Origin: an uncultured Granulosicoccaceae bacterium
GTDB lineage: Bacteria; Pseudomonadota; Gammaproteobacteria; Granulosicoccales; Granulosicoccaceae
Length of the DNA: 45,845 bases
Reading direction: 5' to 3'
Assembly (NCBI GenBank): GCA_938028465.1
Contig: CALJAA010000024.1
Span: forward strand, 1-45,845
Below are positions 26,411-35,359 of the stretch, piece by piece. The stretch's first letter is position 1; every line of letters begins with the position of its first letter. The translations under genes were made by a program, and so were the position numbers. The notes beneath the pieces were generated by a model. That model searched no databases, had not been told where the DNA came from, and was given only the letters and a program-made list of their open reading frames with translations.

Positions 26411-27247
26411 ATGTTTGTCGGCAATATTATAAAAGTTCGCATCGCTAGCAATGATGGCGTGGACGCCCTTCTAGAGCATAAAAGTGGCGAACAATGGAGA
26501 GTGTCATCTTCAAAACTAATCGATGCAGCGCCCGAAGCTAAACTCGGCGACGAGCTCGATGCCTTTATCTATACCGACAGCCAAGGCCAGCCGGTTGCTT
26601 CACTAAAAACGCCGCTCGCGACGATTTACCAATGTGCCAATCTTAAGGTATCCAGCCTGGCAGAGGGTGGTGCTTTTTTACAATGGGGCATCGAAAAGGA
26701 ATTGTTATTGCCGTTTGCTGAACAGCGCAGGCCGTTACTGCCCGATCAATACGAGTGCGTCACAGTTTATTTGGACAATTCAGGCAGGTTAGCTGCCAGC
26801 AGCAAGCTTGATTTACGGCTACCCGATACCTCTGAAATTTTACGGCAGGGGCAGGAGGTAACCCTACTGGTTTATCAAAAAACAGACTTGGGCTTTAAAG
26901 CCGTGATCAACAACCACGCACGCGGCCTGATATTTAAAGATGAGATATTCAGCCCGATCAAGCCTGGGCAAACAGTGACGGGTTATATCAAACGTATCCG
27001 CGATGATGGCCGATTTGATTTAACATTACGCAAAAGAGACAACAACAGCCAGCAAGCCCTAACCGATACGATACTCAAACACTTAGCAGCAAATGGTGGT
27101 ACTAGCTCGCTTCACGATAAGAGCCCGCCGGAAGAAATCTACGCAACCTTTAACGTTAGCAAAAAAGAATTTAAAAAAGCGCTATCTACACTTTATAAAC
27201 AACGAAAAATTAGCATTAGCGCTGATTCCGTTTCTCTGAGCGAATAG
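26411..27247 (+). CDS. CvfB/YitL-type S1 RNA-binding protein
   Basis: A 278-aa protein with tandem S1-like beta-barrels and a C-terminal winged helix, as in CvfB (RNA-binding regulator in Firmicutes) and YitL. Markers are the N-terminal IIKVRIASNDGVDALLE, the second barrel in LAEGGAFLQWGIEKELLLPF, the third in KPGQTVTGYIKRIRDDGRFDL, and the helix-turn-helix-like ATFNVSKKEFKKALSTLYK. The ATG at 26411 is chosen because it begins the first S1 strand; an upstream Met at 26297 would run antisense through dusC. There is no clear ribosome binding site. The RbgA-type GTPase follows 8 bp later, so both genes may act on ribosomes or RNA. Confidence 0.83.
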   Translation: MFVGNIIKVRIASNDGVDALLEHKSGEQWRVSSSKLIDAAPEAKLGDELDAFIYTDSQGQPVASLKTPLATIYQCANLKVSSLAEGGAFLQWGIEKELLLPFAEQRRPLLPDQYECVTVYLDNSGRLAASSKLDLRLPDTSEILRQGQEVTLLVYQKTDLGFKAVINNHARGLIFKDEIFSPIKPGQTVTGYIKRIRDDGRFDLTLRKRDNNSQQALTDTILKHLAANGGTSSLHDKSPPEEIYATFNVSKKEFKKALSTLYKQRKISISADSVSLSE

Positions 27248-27255
27248 GCATAACC

Positions 27256-28173
27256 ATGGCAATTCAATGGTATCCGGGCCACATGCACAAGGCCCGCAAG
27301 GAAATGGAAAAGGTGCTGCCCGCTACCGACATTATTATTGAGATACTGGATTCACGAATTCCTTATAGCAGTGAAAACCCAATGCTAAAAGAGCTTCGGG
27401 GTGATAAGCCTTGCTTAAAAATTCTTACCAAAGCGGATTTATCCGATCGCGATGCTACAGAAAAGTGGGTTAAGGCCTTACGCACAGCCACTATCGATAC
27501 CATGGCAATCACCACCTCCGATGCAGACACATCCAGCGCGGTAAAAACTAGCATTAAGCAATTAGTCACTGGCAGTAAATCAAGAGTAAAGCCGTTCGTA
27601 GCTATGGTTGTGGGTATCCCAAACGTAGGCAAATCTACTCTCATCAATCAACTGGCTGGACGCACGGCAGCAAAAACAGGTAATGAACCTGCTATCACTA
27701 AACGACAACAGCCGATATCACTGGGCGATAATTGGGTACTACGCGATACACCCGGCGTACTCTGGCCCAACGTTGAAAACAGGCACAGCGGCTATCGACT
27801 CGGCGCCACCGGTGCAATCAAAGACACTGCCATGGATAGTGCCGATGTCGCTATTTATTTATTGGAGTATCTCATGCACGCCTATCCTCACCTACTTACC
27901 GAGCGCTACCCAGTGGAGCTACCTATTCAAGATGGTGTCGAGGTGCTAGAAATTATTGGCAAGAACCGAGGTTGCCTTGCTGGCGGTGGCTTGGTGGATT
28001 TTGATCGCGCTGCCAGATTGGTACTCACGGAATTTAGAGCAGGCACGATCGGCGGCATCACACTTGAAACACCTGAAATGCGCATTAAAGAGCTAGAAGA
28101 AGTGGAAGTACAGCGAGCGAAGAAAGCAGAAAAGGAAGAACTAAAACGACGCGGTAAAAAATCGTCCCGATAA
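27256..28173 (+). CDS. Circularly permuted GTPase RbgA/YlqF
   Basis: RbgA/YlqF GTPases act in assembly of the large ribosomal subunit. The 305-aa protein has the circularly permuted order of motifs: G4 TKAD at 58-61, then G1 GIPNVGKST at 120-128, a threonine in TKRQQ for G2, and G3 DTPG at 164-167. The start AIQWYPGHMHKARKEM and the C-terminal helical RNA-binding domain are family hallmarks; the tail is Lys/Arg-rich. It is downstream of the CvfB-like gene with an 8-bp gap and probably shares its transcript. Confidence 0.92.
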   Translation: MAIQWYPGHMHKARKEMEKVLPATDIIIEILDSRIPYSSENPMLKELRGDKPCLKILTKADLSDRDATEKWVKALRTATIDTMAITTSDADTSSAVKTSIKQLVTGSKSRVKPFVAMVVGIPNVGKSTLINQLAGRTAAKTGNEPAITKRQQPISLGDNWVLRDTPGVLWPNVENRHSGYRLGATGAIKDTAMDSADVAIYLLEYLMHAYPHLLTERYPVELPIQDGVEVLEIIGKNRGCLAGGGLVDFDRAARLVLTEFRAGTIGGITLETPEMRIKELEEVEVQRAKKAEKEELKRRGKKSSR

Positions 28174-28200
28174 ATAGTTCGATAACGAATACAAAAAAAC

Positions 28201-29415
28201 ATGTCCAGCCAAACCGCCACAAACGAGCGTTTACCTCTAACGGTTTACTTGCTCTCACTCTGTAATGCGTATCTTTATATTGGCCAATCGTTATTGATAA
28301 CAGTAACAGCGCTAATTGGTATGCAACTAGCGCCAGACAAACAGTTCGCTACCCTACCTTTGGCACTGCAGTTTTTTTCCATCATGTGCTTCAGCATACC
28401 GGCATCGCTCATCATGGGCCGCATTGGCCGCAAAAACGGCTTTATGTTAGCTGGGTGCATCGGTATCTTCGGTGCTTCGCTTGCATTGTGGTCTGTGCTT
28501 AACGAATTTTTTGCGGGCTATTGTGCGGCAACCGTTTGCTTTGGGATTTTTTCAGCGTTTGCAAACTACTATCGGTTTACTGCAGCGGAGGTGTCTACAC
28601 CTGCCACCAAGAATATTGCCATCTCGCTGGTTATGGCAGGTGGTGTGATTGCTGCCTTCATCGGGCCCAATATGGCTAATTGGAGTAGCGGTGTATTTGA
28701 GGGCCACCCATTCGCCGGCCCATTCGCTGCGCTTATTATCGTATTTATAATTGGCATCCTAACCATCAGTTTTGCAAAGCTTCCGCGTGCGACCAAAACG
28801 CAACAAGCTAAGGGCGGCCGCCCATTATCAGTTATTGCTCGTCAACCGCGTTTTATCGTAGCCGTGATATGCCAAGCACTGGGTTATGCCACCATGAACC
28901 TAGTTATGACAGCTACCCCGTTGGCAATGCAAATGCACACTTATGACATGAGTCAAACAGCATTTGTTATTCAGTGGCATATCGTGGCGATGTTTGGCCC
29001 ATCATTTTTTACTGGTAGGTTAATCAATCGTTTTGGTATGAACACCATACTCATGACGGGCGTCGTTGCGGGCTTTGCGTGTGTACTGCTTAATCTAAAC
29101 GGCCAAAGCATGACGCACTTTGTAGCAGCACTTGTTTTGCTTGGCATCAGTTGGAATTTTCTATTCGTTGGCGGCACAACGCTACTCACAGACACCTACG
29201 AGCCATCAGAAAAATCACGCGCCCAAGCTGCAAACGATTTTATTGTGTTTAGCACCGTCACGCTCACGGCTCTAAGCGCCGGCGCTTTGTATCATCATTT
29301 CGGCTGGCGTGTGATCAACCTCAGTGTTTTACCATTTCTCACTGTTGCCTGTTTCGCAATCTGTTGGCTATGGGTGCAAAGAACACCACAAGTTTACTTA
29401 CCAGAAGAGCATTAA
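28201..29415 (+). CDS. Major facilitator superfamily transporter
   Basis: A 404-aa MFS protein with about twelve membrane helices. The loop 2-3 signature is GRIGRKNGFMLAG, and a cytoplasmic loop (PRATKTQQAKGGRPLS) separates the two halves. The second half repeats the pattern with GRLINRFGMNTILMTG, and DTYEPSEKSRAQAANDF lies before helix 11. The substrate is unknown; the protein resembles uncharacterised proteobacterial exporters. It begins 27 bp after the RbgA-type gene and may be the last gene of that transcript. No regulator is adjacent. Confidence 0.86.
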   Translation: MSSQTATNERLPLTVYLLSLCNAYLYIGQSLLITVTALIGMQLAPDKQFATLPLALQFFSIMCFSIPASLIMGRIGRKNGFMLAGCIGIFGASLALWSVLNEFFAGYCAATVCFGIFSAFANYYRFTAAEVSTPATKNIAISLVMAGGVIAAFIGPNMANWSSGVFEGHPFAGPFAALIIVFIIGILTISFAKLPRATKTQQAKGGRPLSVIARQPRFIVAVICQALGYATMNLVMTATPLAMQMHTYDMSQTAFVIQWHIVAMFGPSFFTGRLINRFGMNTILMTGVVAGFACVLLNLNGQSMTHFVAALVLLGISWNFLFVGGTTLLTDTYEPSEKSRAQAANDFIVFSTVTLTALSAGALYHHFGWRVINLSVLPFLTVACFAICWLWVQRTPQVYLPEEH

Positions 29416-29584
29416 GCACGACTACCTCACGTAAATCGGTTAAAGCAAGACAAGTAAGCACCTCATAAGTCGATAGCATTATCACGGTAGATGGGATCTA
29501 CACTAATAAAAGAAGCCATGAAGAGCTTCGATGCACGCACATAATAACGAGGTACCACCACCGCAAGGTGAATGGTTAATAATT

Positions 29585-29941
29585 ATGAACTTGTCACGTA
29601 TTAAATACGCAGCAACCATCGCTCTTTGCACTCTACTGGGGGCATGTGCCAGCACTCAAAACCAATCCAACCTTAAGTTAGAACAAGAGGCAGCGTTACA
29701 GCGTTGGGCTCATTGCGTTAATCGCCAGACTGAATTTGGCACCCCATCTGAAGCCTTGCTACGCGTAAATATTTACTGTGAAGGTCATAAGCGCGATTTG
29801 TTAGCCGCCTACCCAGCTCACCTTGAGGACGAAGTAAGTAACGTGCTGACCAAACGTACTCAGAAGCTAGCCGCTGAGCAAGTTGCTGAACACATGCCTG
29901 AAGACGCCATACGCGGTGCATTTACCGTTACCTTGAAGTAA
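29585..29941 (+). CDS. Small lipoprotein, function unknown
   Basis: A 118-aa predicted lipoprotein. The chosen ATG (29585) gives MNLSRIKYAATIALCTLLGAC with the lipobox LLGAC; upstream codons at 29531 would add a hydrophilic piece before the signal. The mature part has two cysteines (WAHCVNRQ and NIYCEGHK), a helical charged middle and no known domain. The 169-bp gap before it (29416-29584) shows no gene. The FKBP gene follows about 108 bp later, and I see no clear shared function. Confidence 0.65.
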   Translation: MNLSRIKYAATIALCTLLGACASTQNQSNLKLEQEAALQRWAHCVNRQTEFGTPSEALLRVNIYCEGHKRDLLAAYPAHLEDEVSNVLTKRTQKLAAEQVAEHMPEDAIRGAFTVTLK

Positions 29942-30049
29942 TCATTCGGGCAAATGCCCACATTTTCTATCGGGTTTGAACTTTTTGGCACTATCTGTGA
30001 CAGAATTACGTGTATGACTACTACACTGAAATTCACAGGACATAATAAT

Positions 30050-30724
30050 ATGAGAAAGCAACTTCTCGCTATCACTGTTGCCACCGCAACCACTATTGCC
30101 ACACTGCCGGCTTTCGCTGAAACCGAATTAAAAACAGACAACGACAAAGTAAGCTATGGCCTCGGCATGATGATCAGTGACCGTGTTCTTTCTAACTATG
30201 GCGAGATTGATTACGATCTTCTGCTTGAAGGAATCAAAGCGCAAAAATCAGGTGGCCCCACACTCATCACAATTGCTGAAGCGCAAACTGTATTGCAAGA
30301 ACAACAGCAGCGTGAAGCAGAAGCTAAAGCCGCAGAAGCTAGTAAAGCGGGTGAAGCCTACCTTGCAACTAACGCTGCAAAAGAAGGCGTCATCGTCACC
30401 GATACTGGCCTGCAATACGAAATCATCACTCAAGGCGAAGGTCCTAAGCCAACCCTAGAAGACACAGTATCGGTTCACTACATTGGTACACTACTTGACG
30501 GCCGAGAATTTGATAGCTCAGTTGCTCGTGGAGAGCCTGCTTCATTTCCACTTAAAGGAGTTATCCCAGGTTGGACTGAAGCATTGCAGCTAATGAACGT
30601 AGGCAGCAAGCACCTTCTTACTATCCCATCTGATCTTGCCTATGGTGAAAGAGGCGCAGGCGAGCTAATCGGCCCAGGTGCAACATTAATATTTGAAGTA
30701 GAACTACTTGAAATCAAACAGTAG
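30050..30724 (+). CDS. Exported FKBP-type peptidyl-prolyl isomerase (Mip/FklB-like)
   Basis: A 224-aa Mip/FkpA-type isomerase that helps fold periplasmic proteins. The chosen ATG at 30050 has AGGA nine bases upstream and gives a signal peptide MRKQLLAITVATATTIATLP ending FAETE. The N-terminal dimerisation part (SYGLGMMISDRVLSNYGEID) leads into a long Ala/Glu/Lys-rich helix (about 85-115) with AEAKAAEASKAGEAYL. The C-terminal FKBP domain follows: VSVHYIGTLLDGREFDSS, VIPGWTEALQLM, IPSDLAYGERGAG and LIFEVELLEI. A strong terminator follows. Confidence 0.88.
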   Translation: MRKQLLAITVATATTIATLPAFAETELKTDNDKVSYGLGMMISDRVLSNYGEIDYDLLLEGIKAQKSGGPTLITIAEAQTVLQEQQQREAEAKAAEASKAGEAYLATNAAKEGVIVTDTGLQYEIITQGEGPKPTLEDTVSVHYIGTLLDGREFDSSVARGEPASFPLKGVIPGWTEALQLMNVGSKHLLTIPSDLAYGERGAGELIGPGATLIFEVELLEIKQ

Positions 30725-30746
30725 TTACTATTGCAAAACAAAAAAC

Positions 30747-30780
30747 GGCTCGGCCAGTAATACTGACCGGGCCTTTTTTT
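30747..30780. terminator. Bidirectional Rho-independent terminator between the FKBP gene and upp
   Basis: The stem is GGCTCGGCCAGT / ACTGACCGGGCC, 12 positions with one G-U wobble and one mismatch, closed by the loop AAT and followed by seven T. On the other strand the A-rich stretch before the stem (30736-30746) becomes a T-run, so the same hairpin can end the leftward upp transcript. Confidence 0.85.
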
Positions 30781-30849
30781 GCCCATCTTTTAGATAATAA
30801 TTTGATAAAGATAGAAAAGAATGAATCTAGATCAAATCAAGGCGTGGCC

Positions 30850-31509
30850 TTACTTAGTACCAAAGATTCGATCACCTGCATCACCTAAGCCTGGCACAAT
30901 ATAACCGTGATCATTTAAGTGTGAATCCACTGCAGCTGTCACGATAGGAATATCGGGATGCGCCTCATTAAACGCCTTTACGCCTTCTGGCGCCGATATC
31001 AAACAAACAAAACGCATATTAACCGCGCCGCCATCTTTCAATCGTTGTACTGCAGCAATAGCCGAGTTAGCGGTTGCTAACATCGGATCAACCACTACCA
31101 CCAAACGCTCACCAATCTTGTTTGGCACTTTGTAGTAATACTCAACTGCTTGTAGCGTGTCAGGATCGCGATACAAACCGACATGGCCCACACGCGCCGA
31201 CGGGATAACATCGAGCATGCCGTCGAGTAGACCGTTACCCGCACGTAGAATGGAGATAAAGGCTAGTTTTTTCCCACTTAACACCGGTGCTTTCATCGCC
31301 TCAACCGGCGTTTCAATAGCTTTCATCTCTAACGGAAGGTCGCGCGTTGATTCAAAACAAAGTAGCCATGATATTTCTCGTAACAAACTTCTAAACGCAG
31401 CTGTTGACTGCTGCTTCTCACGCATCAAAGAAAGCTTATGCTGTATCAATGGGTGATCGACCAATGTGGCCTTAAGGCCTTTATCGATTAGATCTTGTTG
31501 GCTTAACAT
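30850..31509 (-). CDS. upp: Uracil phosphoribosyltransferase
   Basis: Upp makes UMP from uracil and PRPP (pyrimidine salvage). The 219-aa sequence has the N-terminal [17 protein letters not shown], the [16 protein letters not shown] block, the PRPP-binding [17 protein letters not shown] and the C-terminal uracil-binding region [18 protein letters not shown]. All are typical. It lies between the bidirectional terminator and ettA, on the same strand as ettA and 31 bp downstream of it. It is normal in length, with a short N-terminal extension relative to E. coli Upp. Confidence 0.96.
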   Translation of the reverse strand: MLSQQDLIDKGLKATLVDHPLIQHKLSLMREKQQSTAAFRSLLREISWLLCFESTRDLPLEMKAIETPVEAMKAPVLSGKKLAFISILRAGNGLLDGMLDVIPSARVGHVGLYRDPDTLQAVEYYYKVPNKIGERLVVVVDPMLATANSAIAAVQRLKDGGAVNMRFVCLISAPEGVKAFNEAHPDIPIVTAAVDSHLNDHGYIVPGLGDAGDRIFGTK

Positions 31510-31540
31510 TGAATTAATCCCCTGCTTTTTTATTTAATTA

Positions 31541-33208
31541 TTAAACGGCTAGTTTTTTATAACGCACGCGCTTAGGCTGAGACGCCGCCTCACCAAGACG
31601 CTCACGACGGTCCGCTTCGTATTCGGTGTAGTTACCTGCAAAGAAATTGATTTCTGATGGATCTTCGTAGGCAAGGATATGAGTAGCAACTCGGTCAAGA
31701 AACCAGCGATCGTGCGAGATAACGATGGCAGCACCGGCAAAGTCAAGCAGCGCTTCTTCCAGCGCACGCAGCGTTTCTACGTCTAGATCATTTGAGGGTT
31801 CATCCAACAGTAAAACGTTAGCGCCCTGCTTCAGTGTTAGTGCTAAATGCAAACGGCCACGCTCACCACCGGAGAGATCTTTTACTATTTTCTGTTGGTC
31901 GCTACCTTTAAAGTTAAAACGGCCAACATAGTTACGCGACGGTATCTCGTAGTTACCGATGCGCAACACATCCGCACCTTCAGACAACATATCAAATACC
32001 GTTTTTTCACCATCTAAATCATCACGGCTTTGATCAACATAGGCAAGCTCAACCGTTTCACCAATATCGATGCTGCCACCATCTGGCTTTTCATTACCCA
32101 TGATCATACGAAACAGCGTTGACTTACCGGCACCGTTACCGCCGATAACGCCCACGATGGCACCTTGGGGCACACTGAAGTTTAGATCCTCAATTAATAC
32201 GCGATCACCGTAGGATTTACTGACGTTTTTAAACTCAATTACCTTGTCCCCTAAGCGAGGCCCAGGCGGTATGTAAATTTCGTTCGTTTCGGATCGCTTT
32301 TGGAATTCTTGCGATTGCATCTCGGCAAAGCGTGCAAGCCTAGCCTTAGATTTGGACCCGCGGCCCTTAACACCTTGCCTAACCCATTCAAGCTCTGCCT
32401 TCATCGCTTTCGCGTGCGCAGATTCTTGCTTGGATTCAGTTTCTAAACGATTAGACTTACTCTCTAGCCAGCCGGAGTAATTGCCCTCATAAGGAATACC
32501 ATGGCCACGATCCAATTCGAGAATCCAACCAGCCACGTTATCGAGGAAGTAACGATCGTGGGTGATCGCCACTACGGTGCCAGAAAAATTATGAAGAAAT
32601 TGCTCTAGCCAACCCACTGAATCAGCATCAAGATGGTTGGTAGGCTCATCCAATAACAACATGTCAGGGCCAGAGAGTAATAAGCGGCACAAGGCAACAC
32701 GGCGCTTCTCACCACCAGACAACACATCAACCTTGGCATCCCAATCAGGCAGGCGCAAGGCATCGGCGGCAATATCTAACTGATGCTGTAGATTATGCGC
32801 ATCACTTGCTTCAAGAATCGCTTCAAGCTTACCCTGCTCAGCGGCTAACGCATCAAAGTCGGCATCGGGCTCTGCATAAGCTGAATAGACTTCTTCTAGA
32901 CGGGCTTGGGCCGATTTGATTTCATCTACGGCCTCTTCAACCACTTCTCTGACCGTTTTGCTTGGATCAAGCTGCGGCTCTTGCGGTAGATAGCCCACTT
33001 TTATACCCGGCATCGGGCGAGCTTCACCTTCGATCTCGGTATCGACACCAGCCATTATGCGCAGCAGTGTGGATTTACCCGCACCGTTAAGGCCGAGCAC
33101 ACCAATTTTAGCGCCAGGGAAAAACGATAGAGAGATATTTTTGAGGATTTCGCGTTTGGGCGGAACGATCTTACCCACCCGGTTCATTTCGTAAACGTAC
33201 TGTGCCAT
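31541..33208 (-). CDS. ettA: ABC-F ATPase EttA (energy-dependent translational throttle)
   Basis: EttA binds the ribosomal E site and gates entry into elongation according to the ADP/ATP ratio. The length of 555 aa equals that of the E. coli protein. Two ABC domains are complete: Walker A GLNGAGKST and GGNGAGKST, signature LSGGEKRRVAL and LSGGERGRLHL, Walker B LLLDEPTNHLD and LLLDEPSNDLD. The arm and linker lie between (about 245-300), with WVRQGVKGRGSKSKARLARF. There are no membrane segments. The start ATG at 33208 begins MAQYVYEMNRVGKIVPPKRE, an EttA hallmark. Upp is downstream on the same strand. Confidence 0.95.
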   Translation of the reverse strand: MAQYVYEMNRVGKIVPPKREILKNISLSFFPGAKIGVLGLNGAGKSTLLRIMAGVDTEIEGEARPMPGIKVGYLPQEPQLDPSKTVREVVEEAVDEIKSAQARLEEVYSAYAEPDADFDALAAEQGKLEAILEASDAHNLQHQLDIAADALRLPDWDAKVDVLSGGEKRRVALCRLLLSGPDMLLLDEPTNHLDADSVGWLEQFLHNFSGTVVAITHDRYFLDNVAGWILELDRGHGIPYEGNYSGWLESKSNRLETESKQESAHAKAMKAELEWVRQGVKGRGSKSKARLARFAEMQSQEFQKRSETNEIYIPPGPRLGDKVIEFKNVSKSYGDRVLIEDLNFSVPQGAIVGVIGGNGAGKSTLFRMIMGNEKPDGGSIDIGETVELAYVDQSRDDLDGEKTVFDMLSEGADVLRIGNYEIPSRNYVGRFNFKGSDQQKIVKDLSGGERGRLHLALTLKQGANVLLLDEPSNDLDVETLRALEEALLDFAGAAIVISHDRWFLDRVATHILAYEDPSEINFFAGNYTEYEADRRERLGEAASQPKRVRYKKLAV

Positions 33209-33391
33209 GGAATTCTCAAGTGGCCCATATTGGGCAGTTATTCGGTATGGGCATATTGTATCGAAAAGGCACCCGATGCACGAGGAGATACCAAGTCAGA
33301 TAGACCGATATCCCGGCGAAACGGAACATTCCGCACTAAACTCAATCACAACAACGTGGGCAATACGCCCGACCACCACTGATGAGTTGCC

Positions 33392-34642
33392 ATGTTTAGA
33401 TCTTTTTTTCCTAGCCCGAAGTTATTTTTTCTATCAGCGCTTGTTTGGTTTTTATTGGTGCTAGCGTTTTGGCATGGCTATGCAATTGATTTGGGGCCAC
33501 GTATGGCTTTAGTGCCACCTGCTCCTGAGCTCCCCCCTGGAGAGATTGCACCTTTTATGACGCAGGACAAAGCGTGGGTATATGCATATATTCTCCTAAG
33601 CACCCTGCTCTTTTGCATTGGCTGGGTATTTTGCAGCCGGCATCGATGGTATGGCTGGGCGGTTTTGGGTAGCGCAACAATCTTGGTGGTCACCTATTTC
33701 TTGGTGCAGATCAGTGTTTGGTTCAATAGTTGGTGGGGTGAATTTTTTAATCTCATTCAAAAAGCCCTGTCAGGCACCGAATCTGTAACTGCTGCTGAAT
33801 ACTACGGCACCATAGGAGAGGCATTCTATATCCTAGTGCCAGTCATTCTGGCTAGGGTCGTGTTTTCATATTTCACTTCGCATTTTGTATTTCGATGGCG
33901 AACAGCCATGAACGACTACTACATGGCAAATTGGAAGAAATTACGACACGTGGAAGGTGCTGCTCAACGTGTGCAAGAAGACACTATGCGTTTCGCCGAT
34001 ATTGTCGAAGGTTTGGGCTCGGCTTTTGTGAGTTCGGTTATGACTTTGTTAGCCTTCTTACCAGTTCTCTGGAGCCTCTCTGCTCAAGTGACCGAATTAC
34101 CTTTGATTGGTGCGGTAGAGGGCTCTATGGTGTTCGTGGCTTTGCTTTCCGCCATATTTGGAACCGTGCTATTGGCGATAGTAGGCATCAGGCTACCTGG
34201 ATTAAATTTCCATAATCAGCGAGTCGAAGCCGCCTACCGAAAGGAATTAGTTTACGGCGAAGATAACGCAGAAAGAGCCGGTCCACTTTCAGTGACTGAG
34301 CTGTTTGGGAATGTGCGCAAAAACTATTTCAGACTTTATTTCAATTACTTGTATTTCAATATTTTTAGATATGCATATTTACAAGGCGCTAGCTTTGTCC
34401 CACTAGTCGCACTTGGGCCAACTATTGTGGCAGGCACAATTTCGTTAGGCTTTTTTCAACAAATTCGCAATGCTTTTAGCCAAGTAGAAAATTCATTTCA
34501 ATTTCTGGTCAACTCTTGGACCACAATTGTTGAGCTAATCTCTATCCATAAGCGTCTAAAAGCATTTGAATCAGTCATAGAAAATGATTCCGCTACAGGC
34601 ATACCGAAGTTCAGCGCGGAGTCACTCACTCCAACAAATTAA
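33392..34642 (+). CDS. sbmA: SbmA/BacA-family peptide transporter
   Basis: An inner-membrane protein of 416 aa resembling SbmA/BacA, which use the proton gradient to take up peptides such as microcins and proline-rich antimicrobial peptides. Characteristic blocks are MFRSFFPSPKLFFLSALVW, the periplasmic loop with PPAPELPPGE, WFNSWWGEFFNLIQKAL, FRWRTAMNDYYMANWKKLRHVEGAAQRVQEDTMRFA and LPGLNFHNQRVEAAYRKELVYGED (each a separate segment). No nucleotide-binding domain is present, which separates SbmA from ABC exporters. The gap before it (33209-33391) holds no gene. It converges on the carbonic-anhydrase-like gene with 11 bp between stops. Confidence 0.88.
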   Translation: MFRSFFPSPKLFFLSALVWFLLVLAFWHGYAIDLGPRMALVPPAPELPPGEIAPFMTQDKAWVYAYILLSTLLFCIGWVFCSRHRWYGWAVLGSATILVVTYFLVQISVWFNSWWGEFFNLIQKALSGTESVTAAEYYGTIGEAFYILVPVILARVVFSYFTSHFVFRWRTAMNDYYMANWKKLRHVEGAAQRVQEDTMRFADIVEGLGSAFVSSVMTLLAFLPVLWSLSAQVTELPLIGAVEGSMVFVALLSAIFGTVLLAIVGIRLPGLNFHNQRVEAAYRKELVYGEDNAERAGPLSVTELFGNVRKNYFRLYFNYLYFNIFRYAYLQGASFVPLVALGPTIVAGTISLGFFQQIRNAFSQVENSFQFLVNSWTTIVELISIHKRLKAFESVIENDSATGIPKFSAESLTPTN

Positions 34643-34653
34643 GGCAGATGAAC

Positions 34654-35175
34654 TCAAACCTGCTCAACCAACGAATCACTATAAAGCGCAATCTTATCGA
34701 TATAAGATTGCGCTGAATAATCGAGCAGTTTAAGTGCCTCTGCATCTAACTCTTTACGCACCTTGGCAGGTGAACCTAGTACCAACGAGTTATCCGGAAT
34801 CTGCATGCCTTCGGTTACCAAGGCATTAGCACCGATCAGGCAGTTCTTGCCAATCACCGCACCGTTTAGCACAACAGCGTTCATACCAATCAGACTGTTG
34901 TCACCGATGGTGCAGCCATGCAGCGTGACCTTATGCCCAACGGTTACTCGACGTCCGATGGATATCGGGCTGCCCTTGTCTACATGCAATACAGCGCAAT
35001 CTTGAATGTTGCTGCCCTCACCCACCACGATGGCGTCGTTATCCCCGCGCAGCACAGCATTGAACCAAACGCTCACTTGCTTACTCAGCACGACGTTACC
35101 AATCACCATAGCCCCAGGCGCGACGTAACAATCAGCGGCTAGCTGTACCTGTTTATCAGATAGTGCATAGATCAC
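34654..35175 (-). CDS. Gamma-class carbonic anhydrase-like protein (YrdA/PaaY type)
   Basis: A 173-aa left-handed beta-helix protein made of hexapeptide repeats (for example VIGNVVLSKQVSVWFNAVL and IGDNSLIGMNAVVLNGAVIG). The three expected zinc ligands are His64, His81 and His86 (VLHVD, VGHKVTLHG). RGDNDAIVVGEGSNIQDCAV is the usual trimer-interface block. Such proteins may have carbonic anhydrase or thioesterase activity; most are untested. It starts at GTG 35175 with GGGAG about nine bases upstream. Its 3' coding end contains a long perfect hairpin described separately. Confidence 0.87.
   Translation of the reverse strand: MIYALSDKQVQLAADCYVAPGAMVIGNVVLSKQVSVWFNAVLRGDNDAIVVGEGSNIQDCAVLHVDKGSPISIGRRVTVGHKVTLHGCTIGDNSLIGMNAVVLNGAVIGKNCLIGANALVTEGMQIPDNSLVLGSPAKVRKELDAEALKLLDYSAQSYIDKIALYSDSLVEQV
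34685..34714. repeat. Perfect 13-bp-arm hairpin inside the end of the carbonic-anhydrase-like gene
   Basis: AGCGCAATCTTAT (34685-34697) and ATAAGATTGCGCT (34702-34714) are perfect inverted repeats with the 4-nt loop CGAT. On the minus strand this encodes AQSYIDKIAL near the C terminus. It lies 43 bp from the end of the convergent sbmA-like gene. No T-run follows on the plus strand; on the minus strand only a short TTTAT follows. Confidence 0.8.
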
Positions 35176-35249
35176 AGAATAAGACTCCCTATAAGTTGAT
35201 TTGTGTATGCGTCGCTAGGCGCTGCTGCACATGCAGTGTGATGTAACAC

Positions 35250-35288
35250 GCACAATGCCATGTTAACTGCATTACACCGCCATTGTGC
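35250..35288. promoter_or_regulatory. Inverted repeat in the leader of the HAMP-domain gene
   Basis: GCACAATG (35250-35257) pairs with CATTGTGC (35281-35288) across 23 bases. It lies 72 bp upstream of the chosen ATG (35360), in the 184-bp divergent gap with the carbonic-anhydrase-like gene. It could be an operator or a leader hairpin; nothing more can be said. Confidence 0.35.
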
Positions 35289-35359
35289 TTATCTATATCG
35301 CTTCAGGGATTACAGTTTGCTCCCGATATCAGTCAGGTATAAGTATAGGGTACAGCCTA

